A stretch of 64,000 nucleotides of DNA from NCBI GenBank assembly GCA_023101885.1, contig JALPQD010000223.1, positions 3,619,567 to 3,683,566 of the forward strand, given 5' to 3'. Below are positions 46,056 to 57,564 of this stretch, piece by piece; the first letter of the stretch is position 1; each line of letters starts with the position of its first letter. Source of the DNA: Typhlomys cinereus (Eukaryota; Chordata; Mammalia; Rodentia; Platacanthomyidae). Both the position numbers and the translations under genes were made by a program. The notes beneath the pieces were generated by a model. The model had not been told where the DNA came from. It was given only the letters and a program-made list of their open reading frames with translations, and ran no database searches.

Positions 46056-46705
46056 TCTCTCCTATAAGCTCATGACCAACTCATGATGCACTTTGTATTC
46101 AATTCAACTTTAAAATCCTCATGCACTGTAACAGTCTCAACATAGTTTAAAAGAACAAAGTCCAAAGCCTCTTGAGGTACAAGGAAAGCTCTTAATTGTG
46201 ATCTCTTTCAAAATCAAAGAACAAGTTACTTAACACCAACACACCATATCAAAGAGTAAGTATTCCCATTTCAAATGTGAGGAATGGCAATAGATACAGG
46301 AAGGATCAGACCATGACGAGATCAAAACACAGTAGGGAAGATTCCAAATCCTGAATTTCTGATGAGTCTCCTGTTGGAATTATCTCGGTTCTAAAGACCT
46401 TTAGGGTTTCTGTGCCTACAGCACACCTCTCTTGAGCTGACGCTTCTTCTAAAGATCTTTAAGGTTTCTAAGACTGCAGCACACAACTCTCTTGAATCAG
46501 CTCTTCCTGTAGTAGATAGTCCTCTTTGGCAGATGTCCCATGATGGTTCTGGAATTTTTAACATCTTCACCTCTCAATTACAACACAGGCCTCAACTCTT
46601 CATAACACAATGACTTCCCAGGACTTTCTCTCATGGACTCTGACACTTATACATACTGCTTGACCCCAGCAGCTCTCTGAAACCCCGGAAGAGAAATCCA
46701 TGACT
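46056..46705 (-). mobile_element. MaLR internal sequence
   Basis: The plus strand carries ctgacctttgtctctcctat, caaagtccaaagcctcttga and similar blocks that correspond to the reverse complement of the non-autonomous MaLR internal region. It lies directly next to an LTR start, as in an internal-3' LTR junction on the minus strand. Confidence 0.55.
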
Positions 46706-46726
46706 TCCTCAATCTTTCATATTTAA

Positions 46727-47006
46727 AGTTTTATTATTATTATTATTTATTCAATTGTGCGTGTGTGCATATGTATGTGTGCGCGTATGTGTGTGTGTGT
46801 GTGTAGAACCACGGACGAATTCGGGAACCACCACGGACGCCTCCACCTCCTTCTGCCCCTGGATTCACAAACTCCGCCCTACCAGGGCCAGAAGCGCAGG
46901 CTGCCCCAGATTCCGCCTGGCGTCTATACGTGGGATCTGGGATCTGAACTCAGGACCTTCTGCCTGCAAGGCAGAGGCTTAACCCCCGAGCCACCTCTCC
47001 AGCCCC
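46727..47006 (-). mobile_element. Young tRNA-derived B2-like SINE with CA-rich tail
   Basis: The minus strand starts ggggctggagaggtggctcg, has the A and B boxes and the same body as 22846. The (CA)n tail contains ATG/GCGC interruptions, and the end is ttgaataaataataataat. An 18-20-bp duplication (cctcaatctttcatatttaa; 46707-46726 and 47005-47024) flanks it. Confidence 0.92.
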
Positions 47007-47089
47007 TCAATCTTTCATATTTAATGTCTTTGTAAACCATACCACATAAACAGAACATTGCCAAGTTCATGCCACAGCATATCTCTAGA

Positions 47090-47215
47090 ACTCAGAAGAA
47101 CTTTCAGGAGTCTGCTCTGCTCCTCCATCATTGTACATGTTTGTGGGATCAAATTCTGGCTATCAGTCTTGGTGGCAAGTGCTTTTACCTGCTGAGCTGT
47201 CTTTCTAGACACTTG
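47090..47215 (-). mobile_element. B3 SINE fragment
   Basis: Minus strand: agacagctcagcaggtaaaagcacttgccaccaagactga, then gatcccacaaacatg. This is the head and first half of a B3. Confidence 0.75.
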
Positions 47216-47269
47216 CTCATCATTATCTAATTCCCAACAGAGTATCTGGCATAGAAAACATCCTTACTC

Positions 47270-47475
47270 AACATTTGGGAAGGAATAAGAAGGGGGAGAC
47301 TAAATTCCCTAGAGTAAGGCTACCATTTATTAGCTGTATGAACTTCAATCTCCAAAGCTATTATTTTTTTCATCAATAAAATGTAAATAATATTAGCACT
47401 TGTTTGTTTGTGATATTTAAACAGATGACTTCATATGTTTGGCACATGGCAAGTACCCAATAAATACAAGTCACT
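47270..47475 (+). mobile_element. MIR element
   Basis: ccatttattagctgtatgaactt, tcatcaataaaatgtaaataatattagc and ggcacatggcaagtacccaataaat follow the MIR consensus order closely. Confidence 0.75.
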
Positions 47476-47553
47476 TCTGTGCAAACTTAGATGCTGTAAA
47501 CTCATGATGGAATGACTGTATATGAGCCAGCATCAACTATTTGCCCTGAAGGT

Positions 47554-47592
47554 GGTTTGGTTTGGTTTGGTTTGGTTTGGTTTGGTTTGGTT
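47554..47592. repeat. (GGTTT)n tract
   Basis: About eight perfect ggttt units, ending in gatttg. Confidence 0.95.
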
Positions 47593-48324
47593 TGATTTGC
47601 ATTAGGCAGTACCCATCTGTGAAGAACGGTGACCATGAACCTGTGGGCCTCACTGCAGATGGCAGAAATGGGTGCAAGTGTAGGAGCAGCATTTGTCCAC
47701 TGACTCCTGGAGAGCTCTTGGGACATTTCACATTTGTCTGTACGCCATACAAGGAAATAACAATTACCAAAGATGCAAAAGAAATGTATTTCTGTCCACA
47801 CACATTGATCAACTGGAAATCAAATTAGGCTCAAATTAACAACTATCTGTCAAGGGAGAAAAATGAAAAGGTAAGAGAATTTGCCTACACTAAAATCATT
47901 AATGTATTTGTTTAAATGGACCACTTTTGTAATGGGAAGTAAAACAGCAAGTAGGGGAATGATACCTGGCTGTTGGACTGTGAAAAGAATAGACTCTTTG
48001 GTCTGAAATTCTCCTAGGAATTTCACTTGGTAGCAGAGAGAAGTCCTACCAGGCAAAGGGGAAATTGATTTAATATATCTTTAGCAACTGTCCAAATTGT
48101 TTTACAGGATAGTGGGTAGAACCACACCTGGAGCAGAACTATTTATTTAGTCATGTATGTCTCCTGCTTTCCTATGCCATTTAACCTATAACCTCTTGCT
48201 CTGACTTTTGAAGCAGAAACAACTGGATTCTTCCCAATATGGCCATATCAAATAAGTTACCTTTTTCAGATTTTCATCATTCATTTGAATTCTAATTAAT
48301 TTTTGTGGGTATGTATTTTTCTTT

Positions 48325-48535
48325 GTTTCATCTATCAGAGAGCACCGTGTGTTCCTGTGGAGGCCCAAGGGTGACTTCATACTCTGGGATTTGTCAAGCT
48401 ACACTCACCATGGTCAAAAGTGCAGGCGACCACCATTTCCCCTTGACATTTTTACATGGCACTTGGGACGTGAACTCAAGTTCTTTTGCTTGTGAGGCAG
48501 AGTATTAACCCCTGATTCATCTCTCCAGCTCTCTT
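48325..48535 (-). mobile_element. Older B2-like SINE copy
   Basis: Minus strand: gagctggagagatgaatcaggggttaa, a B box-like gaacttgagttcacg, and body blocks shared with the 52329 copy. There is no CA tail. Confidence 0.75.
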
Positions 48536-48752
48536 ATTAATTTAATAAAGGTGAATGGGTGAACCAGAGGCACAAATCTGACTTTGTTGTCCAGTAACAA
48601 TTTATCTTTATGAAAGATTTTTCAAAACTTAAGTTTGGGCAGAATTTTGATTCTTGATTTGAAGGGAAGTGTTTGTGAATTTTAATAATACTACTGTGAG
48701 TGCAACAAAGGTCCTCGGATGAGGTACCAGTTGTTCTTAATCTCTCCCATAG

Positions 48753-48786
<34 letters not shown>
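48753..48786. repeat. (GT)n microsatellite
   Basis: About 16 GT units. Confidence 0.95.
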
Positions 48787-48787
<1 letters not shown>

Positions 48788-49004
48788 GCATCAGAAGCAT
48801 CAGAGCGAACTACTGATACTTATCTGTACAGCTGGTAATGGCTAGCACCTGAGGAGGAGAATTTTTTTAAGTCATGTCAGCAGGGAGTGCTAGGAAATAC
48901 TAATTGGAAAGAAGATGAGTGCACAATAGAGGAAACCCTCTCTTACTCTTGCTTCTGCTGTTTCTGAAAGTAAAGGTATTAACTTGATAGTCAGCACAGT
49001 CTAG

Positions 49005-49200
49005 GCACATTTGTGGAGTATCATTGGTTGAGTTCTGTCCCAAGAAAGCTTGAAGGAGAATGTCTAGTTGATGGGGTGGGACTAATTCCTGGGCAGGTGA
49101 ATAAGATGAGGGAGCTGATTAAAGAAGTTGGCATTCTTTGGTATATTTGGCCAGACATGTTGGTCTGATAACGTGGAAATTTTCATGAATTTAAACATAG
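49005..49200 (+). mobile_element. ERVL-type (MLT2/MT2-like) LTR fragment
   Basis: gcacatttgtggagtat..ggttgagttc, gtctagttgatgggg, gggcaggtgaataagatgagg and ggccagacatgttggtctg match the shared blocks at 53675. Confidence 0.65.
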
Positions 49201-49542
49201 TTAAAGTGACCAGATTGACAGAAGGAAGAGGCAGTGGGGAGTGAGAAGCCATCTGGTAAAACAAGGATAACATGAGCAACACAATTTTTTCCTTCCCCTC
49301 TTAGCTAACAATACAGTAAACTGAGGTTGATGTTAATCAATAAGATTAAAAAATAAGAGAGTATAGTGAAGATGCTGGTAAGGAGAGAGAAGAAGATAGT
49401 GTAGTCACTGGCAGGAGAGAAGAAGATAGTGAGGTCACTGGTGAGGTAACCATGTTCCAGTAACCTACGATCCTGCAAACCATCCTGATGGTATATTCAC
49501 TGGGTCACACACAGCTATACAGAGACATGGAAGCAGAAGAGG

Positions 49543-49915
49543 GTTGCTCCAGGTACTCTGTTGCTATGATGAAATAGTCTCACCCAAGCAACTTAAGGGA
49601 GAAAGGTATTATCATCTGACTTACGATTTCAGTGGAGATGGAGTCCATCGCAGTGGGGAACATGTGCCAGCTGGCAGACCAGGCATGACCACAGGACCAG
49701 GAGGCTGCTGCTACACTAAAACCCTACTCAGCAAGTAGACAGAGTGAAGAGAGAAGAAGTGGGGCTGGGTTGTCAAACCTCAAGGCCCAACTTTGTGATT
49801 TACTTCCTCCAGTAAGGCTCCACCTTCTAGAAGTTCCATAACCTTCCTAAACAGCATCACCAAGTGTTCAAACACATGAAACCGTGGGGAACATTTTATG
49901 TTCAAACAAACTCAG
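49543..49915 (-). mobile_element. MaLR LTR
   Basis: The minus strand starts gtttgaacataaaatgttccccacggtttcatgtgtttgaacac and ends ccttaagttgcttgggtgagactatttcatcatagcaacagag, covering both ends of a rodent MaLR LTR of about 370 bp. Confidence 0.75.
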
Positions 49916-49929
49916 GGGGTCTCGTAGGG

Positions 49930-50090
49930 AAGAGAAATGAAATCATAAGCATGGGAGAGGAAGAAGAGAAGGTAACCGAAGAGAAAGGCAAAAATGATAA
50001 AAGTATACATATATGAAAATGGCATAATGAAATCCAGTACTGTGGATAATTAATATATACTAATAAAACATGCAAAAAAGAAACACTTGA
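49930..50090 (+). mobile_element. Possible L1 3'-end fragment
   Basis: A purine-rich block and an A-rich tail (ctaataaaacatgcaaaaaag) resemble the last part of the Lx-type tails. Weak support. Confidence 0.3.
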
Positions 50091-50279
50091 GCAAAGAAAT
50101 TGAATATTTTAGCCCCTTCTATATCATGCCCATAGGAATAGAAGCTCACTCTGATTCCCTATTTACTGTGAAAACAGTTGCAGACTTCAAGCCTTGGGAA
50201 GATTCGTGATGTTCCAGACAAATGTACATGTACTATAAGTGACAATGATGAACTTTCATTCTATTGACAAGCTTACTGA

Positions 50280-50530
50280 GATAACGGCAGCAGCCAGCAT
50301 TTATTTAGCAAGTGTGCTGACTCTGCTGACTGCATTCCATGCAATTTAACTCATTCAATTCTCATAGACACTATGCCACAAACATGACCATCCTTAAGCA
50401 TAGCTATTGAGAGAAAGAAGTTGAATGATGGTAATGACTGTCTTTGAATCACATACATAGAAAGGACAAAAACTGACATCCAAACTGAGATCCACATAAT
50501 TTAAAACTCCCTGTTCTTTTCACATTGTAA
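50280..50530 (-). mobile_element. MIR element
   Basis: gcagccagcatttatttagcaagtgtgctg, gcaatttaactcattcaattctcatag and gagatccacataatttaaaactcc follow the reverse-complement MIR order. Confidence 0.65.
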
Positions 50531-50534
50531 TCTA

Positions 50535-51465
50535 GACACTACCAAGCATACACAGATATTATTTATTTTATCTAATCTGTCCAAATCCATCATGCTGCTC
50601 ACTCCATTCTTTCTTTTCAGGGTATGTGGGAGGATTGCACTGCCTTGTAGTTGTGTGAATTGGACAACTGATTCTGTCTAGAGGGTTATTAAGTCAAAAC
50701 TTAGCAAGAGTGATACATGTCCCTTGGTGACAGAGCATCTGGTGTTAAGTGTGAGCATATCACAACCACATGGCGATCAGTGATGCTCATAATGTAACTA
50801 TCTTAGTGTTGTTTTGAGAGAGAGGTGGTGTAAACTTCAGGTAATTAATAACATGTATAAATGAAGAAAGAGGTACAGTTTTAATGTTTGAATAAGTTCA
50901 ACAACTGAACAAGGTAATGAAATACCTACTAGGCTAAAATAAGGAAACAAATATAGAAAGTTCTGAGATAACCTTGAATTTTTTTCTGGTGACACTTTCC
51001 AAAGATCCCCAGTGGAAGGAGCATATCAGAAGAAGGAAGAATGTAAGGCCACTGCAATGTGTGCCAGGAAACTGGAAAGGAATTAAGTAGAGAAAAACGC
51101 TAGAGATTTGTGAGTCTCCAGCTGAATTTTAACCATAATGGGCAAAAGACACAATTTCATCTGTCTGGTTAAAGAGCCGCGAGAGCTGACGTAAGACAGG
51201 GAAACAATTGTATTCTTATTGGACCTAATAGAGTACCCTCCCTAGGAAGTAGAGAATCCAGAAATCTCATGACTAAGCAATCAGGATAGCCTACAGCACA
51301 GAAGGACCACACTAGGAAGGTGTAAGCAAGACTCATACAGAATTCTCAAAAAAGACAAGCTTGTCTTCAAGAAACTTAACCATCAGAACAAGTTCAACAA
51401 CTTTGGAAGGTAAACACCTAAATCCAAAACTCAAGAAGACAAGGTTCAAAGTACTTAGTATTCAT
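50535..51465. other. Unassigned sequence
   Basis: No gene or recognised repeat. Confidence 0.4.
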
Positions 51466-51469
51466 CAGA

Positions 51470-51838
51470 GTTTGAATGTGAGTCGTTCCCCCACATCTTT
51501 AGCTGATGCTAATATTTGGGAAGGTGGTAGCAATTTTAAGAGGTAGAGCCTCGACGATGGGAGGCATGCCATAAGGGAGAGCCTTGAAGTTGGGTAGCCC
51601 AGCCATGCTTCCCCCAGCGGTCTGTTCTTGCTCTCTGCTGCGTGTTCTCTATGACTCTCTGATGGTTGCTGAGACCAGAGCCATGTGCAGCTTCAGACAC
51701 CGGCCATGCCTTTTCTGCCATGATAGGCTATGTGACCTCCCTGGAATCATAAGCTAAATAAATCTCCCTTTCTCCCTTTAAGTTACTTGAATCTGAGTGC
51801 CATCTCATAGCAGAAAGAAAGAATAAATGCAACAGTAT
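51470..51838 (+). mobile_element. MaLR LTR
   Basis: Starts near catcagagtttgaatgtgagtcgttcccccac, includes gaggtagagcctcgacgatggg, catgccttttctgccatgata and ataagctaaataaatctccctttctccctttaagttac, and ends ctcatagcag..gcaacag. This is a nearly complete LTR. Confidence 0.78.
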
Positions 51839-51839
51839 C

Positions 51840-52315
51840 CAACAAAAATGGTTGAACATGGAAATAAACAATAAATGTGACACATTACCAAGAGAAAAAT
51901 TAGCCCAATATAAACAGACCAGGACATGCAAATGGCAATGTGTTAACAAATGTGGTCTTCAAAATATTACTGCGTACATGCTGTCTTTCAATGAAAAGAC
52001 TCAATTAAGTGATTGCATCAGTAGCCCAGGTTCACTTTACCTGCAACTTAAGAATGAGTTAGTGTCATCCTTTTCAAACTCTTTCACAATACTGAAAAGG
52101 AAGAAGTACTTCCTATCTAATTTGACAAGGCCAGTATTTTCCTAACATGAAAGCCAGCCAACATACAATTACCAAACTACCCATATACCTGAAAAAATTT
52201 AGAAGTGATTTTATGCAAAAAATGCTAACTGAGCCTAACTGGATGACTTACTATACAAACAAATTTTATCCCATAAATGAAAGGTGGGTTTGGCAGATGA
52301 AATCAGTCTATATAA
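51840..52315. other. Unassigned sequence
   Basis: Two modest plus-strand frames (51852-52145 and 52147-52491, the second running into the SINE) without motifs. No gene called. Confidence 0.35.
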
Positions 52316-52328
52316 GATGTCATATATT

Positions 52329-52560
52329 GGGCTGGAGAGATGGTTCAGGGGTTGAGACTCTGCCTCACAAGCAGAAGGTTCTGAGTTTGGATCCCAGGTC
52401 TCATGTAAAAACGCCAGGCAGAAACGGTGGCCTGCACTTCGGGCTCTGGTGGGCAGAGCCTGGGAAATCTAAGAGTGAAGCAAGGAAGTAGAAGAAAAAA
52501 GGATGATTCCAGAAATTACTCTTGGTCCTCCACAGGGAGACACAGTGCTCTCTGACAGAC

Positions 52561-52619
<59 letters not shown>

Positions 52620-52645
52620 AATTAATAAATTAGATATTTTTTAAA
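52329..52645 (+). mobile_element. Older B2-like SINE with (CA)n tail
   Basis: gggctggagagatggttcagg, a B box aaggttctgagtttggatccc, a body with tggtgggcagagcctgggaaa, (AC)26 at 52562-52613, and the end taaattaataaattag. A perfect 12-bp duplication atgtcatatatt flanks it (52317-52328 and 52646-52657). Confidence 0.9.
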
Positions 52646-52689
52646 ATGTCATATATTAATGAGTTGAAAGACAAAAACTATTCTATCAT

Positions 52690-52990
52690 ATGAGTTGTGC
52701 TAGATAGATATAGGTTTAAATTTGACAATTGAAGGGTGTGCTCTGGGCACATTTGTGAAGAATTAGCAGTTAAAGCAAGCCCTAAGCTGGCCCGTGGGAA
52801 ACTGTCTCATTGATGAGGAAAGACCCGTCCATAGTGAGGGGCCATGCCCTGGACCGGTGAGTAAGTGAGGGAGCTGGTTCAGTAGAGTAGCATATTTCAC
52901 ATACACTGAGGTTTGCCTGTCTCTCAGTAATTCCTGTGAGTATGTTGTAACCAGTTCTCTCAACTCCAGACGTTGGTATAAATTCAATAG
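52690..52990 (+). mobile_element. ERVL-type (MLT2/MT2-like) LTR fragment
   Basis: ttgacaattgaagggtgtgctctgggcacatttgtg, ggtgagtaagtgagggagctggtt and tctctcagtaattcc..ccagttctctcaactcc share the block order of 53675-54080. Confidence 0.65.
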
Positions 52991-52994
52991 TCTT

Positions 52995-53670
52995 TCATGA
53001 TAAAAAAAAAAACCACAAAAAATAAACAAGGATATGAAGGAATTTTCTCATAAAGTGCTTTATGAAAATTCCTCAAATACTATTATACTTAAAAGTGAGA
53101 GATTCAACAACCCCTTCCCACCAAGCAGGAAATTACAATGCTATGTGAATTTCACCACTTATGTTTAGCATTTACTTGTAATTTCTAATCAAGGTAATTA
53201 GAAAGAGATGTACGAGACACCCGATGGGTGAAAGATGAGCTAAAACATTTTATTTAGCCATAAAGAAATACAAAATCATAACATTTATAAGAAAACCGAT
53301 TCAATGAATATCATTATGTCAAGATAACCGGAGCTAGAAAAGACAAATAGTTCAATTTTTTTGTCATATGTGGAGCATATGTGTGTATACATGTGTGTAT
53401 TTATACACATGGTCTTATTGGTTATGAAATTAGAATGAGATTTTTGAGGATGGAAGACAATATCTTGGAGGAAGAAGGCAGTAGATATGTACATAGAATG
53501 CAGGGGAAAGAACTCACAAGGAACTAATTGGGAAAGTAAATGTGTGGCCAACTATAGTGGGGAATGGATAAATAGTAGTTTCCAAGAGTGGAGGAAGGGA
53601 TGAATGGATAGTGATGCTGCATCTACAATGATGAAATTTTCTGCAATGAGGATGGTTGATGTCATGGCTT
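52995..53670. other. Unassigned sequence
   Basis: No gene or recognised repeat; AT-rich. Confidence 0.4.
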
Positions 53671-53674
53671 GAAG

Positions 53675-54080
53675 GTTGTCATAGTTAAGCACAGATGTCA
53701 ACTTGACTGTTGAGGGTTTGAGCTCTGGGCACATTTGTGGAGAATTAATGGCTGAGTTGAGCTCAGAGCAAACCTGAAGGAAATTGTGTAGCTGATGGGG
53801 AAGGTGGCCCTGGAATAAATCATGGAGAGCTGGTTGAGAGAGTTGGTCAGCATCCTTCTGTTCACTTGGCCAGACATGCTGGTCTGGCAAGTAAGGATTG
53901 TCCATCTCTCAGCCGTTATGTGGTGATGGTGTGGCCAGTTCCCTCGGCCCTAATGTTGGTGAATGCTCTCCCATCAAGCTGGATCACAGACTGTAACTGG
54001 ACTATCAGTGAGAAAATAAATCCCTTGTCATTGATGGTCATTTATCAGCAACCACGCAGGCTGACTGCAACAAAGGTGAA
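53675..54080 (+). mobile_element. ERVL-type (MLT2/MT2-like) LTR, best copy
   Basis: It contains gtcaacttgactgttgaggg, gggcacatttgtggagaatta, tgatggggaaggtggccc, ttggccagacatgctggtctgg, a putative poly(A) signal aaaataaatccc, and an end near cagcaaccacgc. The opening and the overall order are typical of MLT2-like ERVL LTRs. Confidence 0.72.
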
Positions 54081-54084
54081 CTGT

Positions 54085-54425
54085 CCCTCTCAGGCTCTTG
54101 TGTTTGAGTTCTTAACTGCTATTAGTATTTGGGAAGGTCATGGCACCTTTGGAAGGGTGCTAGGGTCTGAGTGTGAAGTTCCCCTGCAGGCTCACACCTG
54201 GGAACACTCTACCCAGGGGGTGGCACTGTTTGGGAAGATGTAGAGGCGTCACAGCTTCTAGCTGGAGAAAAAGTGGGTCCGCAATGGAGAAGCCCTCTCT
54301 GTCTTCCTGATCTGCCACAAAGTAAAAATTCCCCCCCCCCATTTTGTGTCTCTGCAGCTGAACCCACTCACTGCTCCTCCCCCACCTCAGAACTTACAAA
54401 TTTATTCTTGTCAAATGTTTGGGCA
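54085..54425 (+). mobile_element. MaLR LTR fragment
   Basis: gctagggtctgagtgtgaagttcccctgcaggctcac, a gtggcactgtttgggaagatgtagagg segment and the 3' part cttcctgatctgccacaaag resemble a MaLR LTR. A preceding partial unit (tagtatttgggaaggtcatggcacctttgg) may be a second fragment. Confidence 0.5.
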
Positions 54426-54429
54426 CAGC

Positions 54430-55420
54430 AATGAGAAAAGTGACTTGCATAGACAAACCGCCCAAAATTAGGTTGGGATATGGAAGATATGCAAAAAGCC
54501 ATAGGAAATCTCTATTTATTTATTTATTCAATTTGAGATTGTAATCAACTTCATAGTTCACATTTTTTTCAAGCTTACATGTAATAAGCACTAAAATTGT
54601 GAATCACATGACAGGATCCAATAGATTTCAACACATTGAAATTATTTAAAGTATGTTTTCTGATTTAAAAGACAAAACAGAAAGATGCTTAGAAAAATCC
54701 CCCAAGTCTTTGTGGAAAGGAAACAACTCAAGTCTGAGGAGTTCATGAATCAAAGACAATAAAGACAACAACATTTTAAACAAAATTAGGTATTTTATGA
54801 GAAGAACATCCAAAATATAATAAAGTTTACAGAAGTTACTGAAGTGTAGTTTAGAAGAAATTGTGTAACTTGGCAAATATAGTTAGGAAATTGAAGGAGT
54901 CACAATCACAATATAAGGTTCCATTTTTAGTTACTGGAAATAAATTAATTCATTAATTTAGAATTCGGTTAAGGAAATGAGATGAGAGTAGAAATCAATG
55001 ACACAAAAATATAAATAACCATGGAATCAAAGCTATGTATTTGAAATTATTTTTTTAAAAAATCATTAATTGGGATAGTAGGAGAGGAGAGAAAAAGAGA
55101 GAGAAAGGGAGGGCAAGAAGGAAGGGCAGGAGAGACATAAATGACAAATATTAACAATGAAAACAGCAGTACAAGCAGTACATGAACAGCAGTAACATGA
55201 AAATTGAAAGGAGAGTATGAAACTATAATATGTTTATGTCTCAGATTGGATATCTTAGAGAAAAATACAAACATTTCTTGGAAATTCTAAATTGTCCAAA
55301 CTGATAGGAAGAAATGTAAACCTGTGTTGCTCTATATCAGCTAAAGGAGTTGTACTTGTAATTAAAAACACCTCCACCTGTTATGGGATTATTTCCTAAC
55401 TGTAGATGAATTCAGATGCA
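54430..55420. other. Unassigned AT-rich sequence
   Basis: No gene seen. A GA-rich stretch is at about 55080-55135. Confidence 0.4.
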
Positions 55421-55424
55421 AAAC

Positions 55425-55825
55425 CAGCTTTCTGCTGTTATAATGCAGTGCCAGAGATCAATCAAAAAGGAGAAATTTTAGCACACTGTTCCAGAGGTCT
55501 CAGTCCATGGTCAGTTGCTTCTGTTATTCTTGGACCTGTGGTGAAGCAGAAAGTGTGTGGAAAACTGTGTGGCTTCTTACCTCAAGGTACACAAAGGAGA
55601 GGGAAAAGAAGGGGGAGAGAGAAGGGGAGGGAGGAGGAGCCAGAGGCTGGGCCAAAATACACACTTCAAAGACAAGTTTCCCCTCTCCTGTGACTTGTGA
55701 ACAACTACTTCTAACTAGGCTCTATCTCCCAGAGCTTTAACCACCTCCCAATAAAACACAATCAGGGATCAAGCCTTCAATATATGAAGCTTTGGGGGAC
55801 ATTCTGGATCCAAAGTAACACCAAA
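55425..55825 (-). mobile_element. MaLR LTR
   Basis: The minus strand reads gttactttggatccagaatgtcccccaaagcttcatatattgaaggcttgatccctg..attgggaggtgg..gagcctagttagaagtag..gtgacatt-type blocks, ending gtctgaacc-like accatggactgagacctctgg. It is a clear MT/MLT1-like LTR. Confidence 0.75.
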
Positions 55826-55829
55826 TATA

Positions 55830-56135
55830 AATGACATTATGAGTCATTTGTTCCCCTGTGTCTGGCTTATCTCACTGACTCTCTGGGTTACTCTATGTTG
55901 CCACAAATGACAGGATTCCATCTTTTCTTTTACAAAGTTGAATAGCATTCCTCAGTACGTGTAATTCTCTTTCTTCATTCATCTCCCAATTGCATAGCTT
56001 GGTGATTGTGAGTGGTACTGTAAGCAACTCAGGAATGTGGTTGTTCTACTGACAAATTAACTTCAATGAAATAGTCAGGGGTCAAATTGCTGGATCTGAA
56101 CATAGTGCTGTTTTTGAGAAATGCTATCGATATTT
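55830..56135 (-). mobile_element. Old L1 ORF2 3' fragment
   Basis: The plus strand (gcattcctcagtacgtgtaa, catctcccaattgcatagcttggtgattgtgagtggtactg, gtcaaattgctggatctgaacatag) is the reverse complement of the well-conserved ORF2 C-terminal/3' region seen at 4590-4790, but much more diverged. Confidence 0.65.
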
Positions 56136-56401
56136 ACAGTTCATTGCACACATCAGTGTGCCCACCCCCTGACCCATGTGCCGTATGTGGCAATACAGAT
56201 ACTTGAATAGAAGGCCATTCTTCTGCTGAATCTCCTTTCTACCCCCAGGTGCCTGGGTATATTCAGTCAATAAGGAACAGTTTAGGGATACACTGAAAAT
56301 TCCCTCTGGTGCCTTCCATGTTAAACAGGAATGTCCACAGAAAGAATTAAGGGAACATCCTAATCTCTTGACTGTGTACTTCAAATGCAAACAAAAGTTG
56401 T

Positions 56402-56690
56402 GCTGGAGACATGGCTCAGATGTTAAGCCCTTCCCTTGCAATCAAAGGGACCTGAATTTAGATGTCAAGAGAAAACACCAAGAGGAAATAGCAGTAGCCT
56501 GTACTTCCAGCCGTGGAAGGCAGAGCCTGGGAAACCCAGAGTAAAGCAATAAGGAAGTAGAGCAATCCAAGGTGATTTCTGAAGTCATCCTTGGGCCTCC
56601 CCAGGCACACACAGTGACCTCTTGTACATTCTACATCCACCTTCATACCCACACACAGATATACATGCAGACAACCAAATAAAAAATGCT
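56402..56690 (+). mobile_element. Older B2-like SINE
   Basis: tgctggagacatggctcagatgttaag, a B box-like gggacctgaatttagatg, the body ggaaggcagagcctgggaaaccc and gaagtcatccttgggcctcccc, and an imperfect CA tail ending ccaaataaaaaatg. Confidence 0.8.
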
Positions 56691-56812
56691 GTGCTACCCA
56701 TGTTAGCAGTGCAGGAGAAACAGAGGGCCTGACGTGGTAAGTTCTAGCACACGAGCCCTCAAGGTTTTTAATGTAACTGATGAAACAATGCTCTCTTTTC
56801 ATAATATCTTAC

Positions 56813-57044
56813 CTGAAATAGCAACTTGTTTTACAATTAGGCCCGGGACATATTTTGTCAGAAGCCTTCTCATCCAGAACAGTTATTGTTAAGTGTCTCC
56901 TGAATGCTTGGTTCCCTTCAGCTGTGCCACTTGGTAAAATCCAGTACGATATGGAAAAGACTATTTGCTTCTCATTCTGCAGTCCTCTTGGAGGGCTGTC
57001 TGAAGCAATTCCATGTGACTCAGACCATCCCTCAGCCCCAGCTC
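56813..57044 (-). CDS. Candidate exon E1 of an unidentified minus-strand gene
   Basis: A 232-bp interval is bounded on the minus strand by a pyrimidine-rich acceptor (ccttctgatgtgttttgcag) and a near-consensus donor (TTTCAG/gtaagat). One frame is open throughout; it starts with two bases of a codon and ends with two. It contains the segments NEKQIVFSISYWILPSG and QAFRRHLTITVLDEKASDK, whose alternating hydrophobic pattern suggests beta strands. The next candidate exon (E2, 27461) supplies the one base needed, giving a serine codon. The same frame stays open upstream to about 57254, so the acceptor is uncertain. Other frames are also open here, which weakens the case. Confidence 0.35.
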
Positions 57045-57560
57045 CTGCAAAACACATCAGAAGGCCGTGCAGAGTTGAAGAAAGCTCAAGAGAACCATCA
57101 GGTGATAATGCATTTTCCTGGGAACGCCAGTCCTGAAATAACCTCCTACATGTCCGGGTCAGGCAATTCCCCTTAGGAAGCATCCAGCAGGCGTTGCTGT
57201 TTGAAAAATAGAAACGCTGTTTCTGTCCCCGGGAAGAAACTGAAAGGTAACAAGTTCTCTAGACCACAAAGCAGCAAGTGAGCCAGAGCCTTCTTCCTGT
57301 CCTGATCTTTCAATTAAATCTGCAATTCAGAAAGCAGCTCTGAACCACCTTCCACTCAGCCCTACAGCCTGGCAGTTAATGGTAGGCATCGCCCCTTAAC
57401 ACCATCAGAAACTCACCATGAATGTAACTGCCACCATCCCCATCCTTCCCCTTGCTCAGCTTCAAGCCCCAGGTTAACAAACCACTTGTCATAGACATAG
57501 AACACAAATGGACTTGACGCACAGTAGGCACTCAACATAAGTGAATGAGTGAAGGGATGC
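57045..57560. other. Unassigned sequence upstream of E1
   Basis: A donor-like catg/gtgagttt on the minus strand at about 57410 could end an upstream exon, but no good acceptor or conserved-looking product supports it. Confidence 0.3.
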
Positions 57561-57564
57561 TGCA

